A stretch of DNA of 64,000 bases from Campylobacteraceae bacterium (lineage in GTDB: Bacteria > Campylobacterota > Campylobacteria > Campylobacterales > Sulfurospirillaceae): positions 186,001 through 250,000 of the forward strand of contig JALUBH010000020.1 in NCBI GenBank assembly GCA_027050775.1. The letters run 5' to 3'. Both the position numbers and the translations under genes were made by a program. Below are positions 62,380 through 64,000 of the stretch, piece by piece; positions within the stretch are counted from its first letter, which is position 1, and every line of letters starts with the position of its first letter. Under the pieces are notes generated by a model that made no database searches, was not told where the DNA came from, and saw only the letters and a program-made list of their open reading frames with translations.

Positions 62380-62600
62380 TATTTAAGTTATTAGTTTTTG
62401 GAGTAGTTGTTTTTATTGTATATACACTCTTTTTCAAGACAAGCCGAGGAAAAGTAGAACAACCAAAAAAAAGAGACAAAAAACAAGATAGTGATACGAT
62501 GGTAGAGTGTGCAAATTGCTCTGTCTTTGTCAGTGAAAGCGAAGCTATAATCAAAGATGGAAAATTCTACTGCTCAAAAGAGTGTGCAGGAGTAAAATAG
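62376..62600 (+). CDS. PP0621 family small membrane protein with zinc knuckle
   Basis: 74 residues. An N-terminal TM helix (about 3-20), a charged linker, then CANCSVFVSESEAI and YCSKEC, a four-Cys zinc-binding site. Family of unknown function, commonly next to rsmG in this group. Overlaps rsmG by 4 bases. Confidence 0.85.
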   Translation: MIFKLLVFGVVVFIVYTLFFKTSRGKVEQPKKRDKKQDSDTMVECANCSVFVSESEAIIKDGKFYCSKECAGVK

Positions 62601-62971
62601 TGGAGATATTTGGACATGATTTTATAGAAAACAGAGTTTTTTGCACTATAAACTCCACAGAAGATATAAAAAATACAACTCCAAATTCTGTACTTTTGAT
62701 GGATTTTAACAAAGAGATTATCACATACGCAAAAGAGCAAAATCTTCCATTTGGCGTCAGAGTAAACTCCATAAAGGAACTTGTCCTCTCATCAGCTTCA
62801 AAAGCATCCTACCTCCTAGTCAACCATAAGTTTTCACAAACAGCACAAAAAATTGCAAATGAATACATGTATGATGCAAAGATTCTTCTAGTTTCAAACG
62901 ATGAAGAAGATATAGAATTTTGTGCCAAAAACGGCATAGATGGGATACTGTTTGAATTCAAACATCAATAA
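62600..62971 (+). CDS. hypothetical protein, alpha/beta
   Basis: 123 residues from GTG 62600 (AGGAG upstream, TAGTG junction with the preceding stop). Alternating strands and helices: SVLLMDFNKEIITYA, FGVRVNSIKELVLSS, YLLVNHKFSQTAQKIANEY, KILLVSNDEEDIEFC, GIDGILFEF. This has the look of a half TIM-barrel or a receiver-like sheet without catalytic residues that I can name. No family recognised. Confidence 0.7.
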   Translation: MEIFGHDFIENRVFCTINSTEDIKNTTPNSVLLMDFNKEIITYAKEQNLPFGVRVNSIKELVLSSASKASYLLVNHKFSQTAQKIANEYMYDAKILLVSNDEEDIEFCAKNGIDGILFEFKHQ

Positions 62972-63593
62972 TTTTTCCATTGCCGAAGAAGTTTGGCATG
63001 CTATAACGCATGGAATTGGATTTTTTTTAGGAATTGCGGGGCTAGTCATACTTGTCCTTACCGCATCTTATCATTCAAACGCTCTTGGAATCACAGCTTC
63101 TGCTATATATGGCAGTACTTTAATCATCATGTATGGTTCATCCACTCTTTATCATTCGATTAGCAATAATCATATAAAAAAGCTTTTTCAGACTTTTGAC
63201 CATGCCTCTATATATATCCTGATAGCCGGTTCATATACACCTATCTCTCTTTTGGTATTGAGAGGAGCTTGGGGGTGGAGTATATTTGGTGTAAACTGGG
63301 GAGTGGCTATTTTTGGCATAATTTTAAAATTCTTATATCCAGGCAAATTTGAAAAATTATCTCTGTTTTTATATGTTATCATGGGCTGGATGATTCTAAT
63401 AGCTTTTGAACCTCTAGTCCACCATATGCCAACCGATGGGTTATGGCTACTTGTAGCAGGTGGACTATTTTACAGCTTTGGTGTTATCTTTTATGTCAAA
63501 GATGCCAAACCATACTTTCATACCATATGGCATTTTTTCGTTTTAGCGGGCAGTATTTGTCACTATTTTGCAATTTTATTCTATGTTTTTTGA
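62940..63593 (+). CDS. hemolysin III / YqfA (PAQR) family membrane protein
   Basis: 217 residues, seven TM helices. SIAEEVWHAITHGIGFFLG, SSTLYHSI, FDHASIYILIAGSYTP and the C-terminal FHTIWHFFVLAGSICHYFAI carry the conserved metal-binding His and Asp residues of the PAQR/HlyIII family, which act in membrane-lipid homeostasis or as hydrolases. The start is ATG 62940 (32-base overlap with the previous gene) or TTG 62952. Confidence 0.9.
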   Translation: MGYCLNSNINNFSIAEEVWHAITHGIGFFLGIAGLVILVLTASYHSNALGITASAIYGSTLIIMYGSSTLYHSISNNHIKKLFQTFDHASIYILIAGSYTPISLLVLRGAWGWSIFGVNWGVAIFGIILKFLYPGKFEKLSLFLYVIMGWMILIAFEPLVHHMPTDGLWLLVAGGLFYSFGVIFYVKDAKPYFHTIWHFFVLAGSICHYFAILFYVF

Positions 63594-63639
63594 GCAATTT
63601 TATTCTATATGTTTTTTAGTTTTTCAGGTATAGTTTCAT

Positions 63640-64000
63640 ATGATAAATTTTTTGAGAAATACGCTATTTGAAAATTTGCAGTGCTCGAATGAAAATTTTG
63701 AGAAGCACTACCATGATACTTATACGATAGGATTGACCTATAAAGGCTTTTTAAAATCCTACAATCTTAAACAAAATTTTGAATCATATATTTACTCTTG
63801 TCGCATAAATAATCCAGGTGAAATTCACGGTGGAGTCTCAAAAGAGTGGTCGCATCTTAATTTCTACCCAAAAACTGAACTTTTGATGAGTGTCTATGAG
63901 CAAATATTTTCAGAAAAAAAGATACCTATCTTTGAAAAACACATTATATATGACGATATACTTTTTACAAAACTAGATAGATTTTTTCACTCCATATCTA
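63640..64000 (+). CDS. partial AraC-type regulator, N-terminal sensing domain
   Basis: The frame is open from ATG 63640 to the window end (120 residues). HYHDTYTIGLTYKG and INNPGEIHGG match the cupin-like AraC-family ligand-binding domain (HxHDxYxIGL, PGxxHGG). The DNA-binding domain would lie beyond the window. Confidence 0.75.
   Translation, partial: MINFLRNTLFENLQCSNENFEKHYHDTYTIGLTYKGFLKSYNLKQNFESYIYSCRINNPGEIHGGVSKEWSHLNFYPKTELLMSVYEQIFSEKKIPIFEKHIIYDDILFTKLDRFFHSIS

Overview
The window is AT-rich bacterial DNA, and its gene content and gene order place it in the Campylobacterota (Epsilonproteobacteria), most likely a respiring, Sulfurimonas- or Sulfurovum-like organism. The grounds are a Wolinella-type frdCAB with a dihaem FrdC, followed by a tandem dynamin-like GTPase pair as in Campylobacter jejuni Cj0411/Cj0412; the order hemN - DUF2603 - argF - hemB <> ribA - rsmG, as in C. 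jejuni Cj0992c-Cj0997; and a tmRNA whose tag ends in RPAYAVA. All family and synteny statements come from reading the sequence and from memory; no search was run.

Layout. 0-5.8 kb: end of a lipoprotein gene, ssrA, and an MlaA-MlaC-RND lipid-transport operon, convergent with trpA and an Hpt gene. 5.8-13.2 kb: panB-ruvB-AI-2E permease, convergent with the dynamin pair. 13.2-17.8 kb: frdCAB and lgt. 18-25.3 kb: a signalling block (dual-REC regulator, HD-GYP regulator, FIST-PAS hybrid kinase) running into broken cheR, cheB, MCP and integrase fragments beside tRNA-Ser(GCU), which looks like the scar of an integrated element. 25.3-30 kb: housekeeping genes (dbpA, ywbE, AsmA, pyrF, nusB, ribH). 30-31.7 kb: a TauE exporter, ArsR and a Cys-rich metallochaperone. 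31.8-40.6 kb: one long operon for uptake and breakdown of 5-methylthioribose or 5-deoxyribose (mtnK, RbsABC-like transporter, mtnA, GntR regulator, FucA-like aldolase) with alr at its end. 40.9-54.1 kb: complex I split into nuoABCDEF (+) and nuoGHIJKLMN (-), meeting tail to tail. 54.4-64 kb: a small anchored protein, a candidate sRNA, ychJ, an Fe-S oxidoreductase, hemN, DUF2603, argF, hemB, ribA, rsmG, small genes, a hemolysin-III-like protein and the start of an AraC-type regulator.

The most unusual signal is a dispersed leader element placed directly before the start codons of frdA, hemN, argF and ribA. Each copy has two short hairpins whose arms differ between copies but still pair, then an A-rich stretch carrying the Shine-Dalgarno. 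The element is also an open frame, reading like [16 protein letters not shown]. At argF, hemN and ribA its stop overlaps the downstream start as ATGA, and at frdC it has become the last ~25 residues of the protein. It is tandemly amplified (81 bp, in frame) before argF and ribA.

The second is the MTR/deoxyribose operon, which joins an ABC importer to a kinase-isomerase-aldolase route yielding DHAP (a DHAP shunt) with no genes of the classical methionine salvage branch. Also notable are a Val in FrdC where Wolinella has the E-pathway Glu180, a 273-bp foldback MITE with a 71-bp relative, a candidate anti-Shine-Dalgarno sRNA, and a recurrent palindrome centred on CTACATGTAG.
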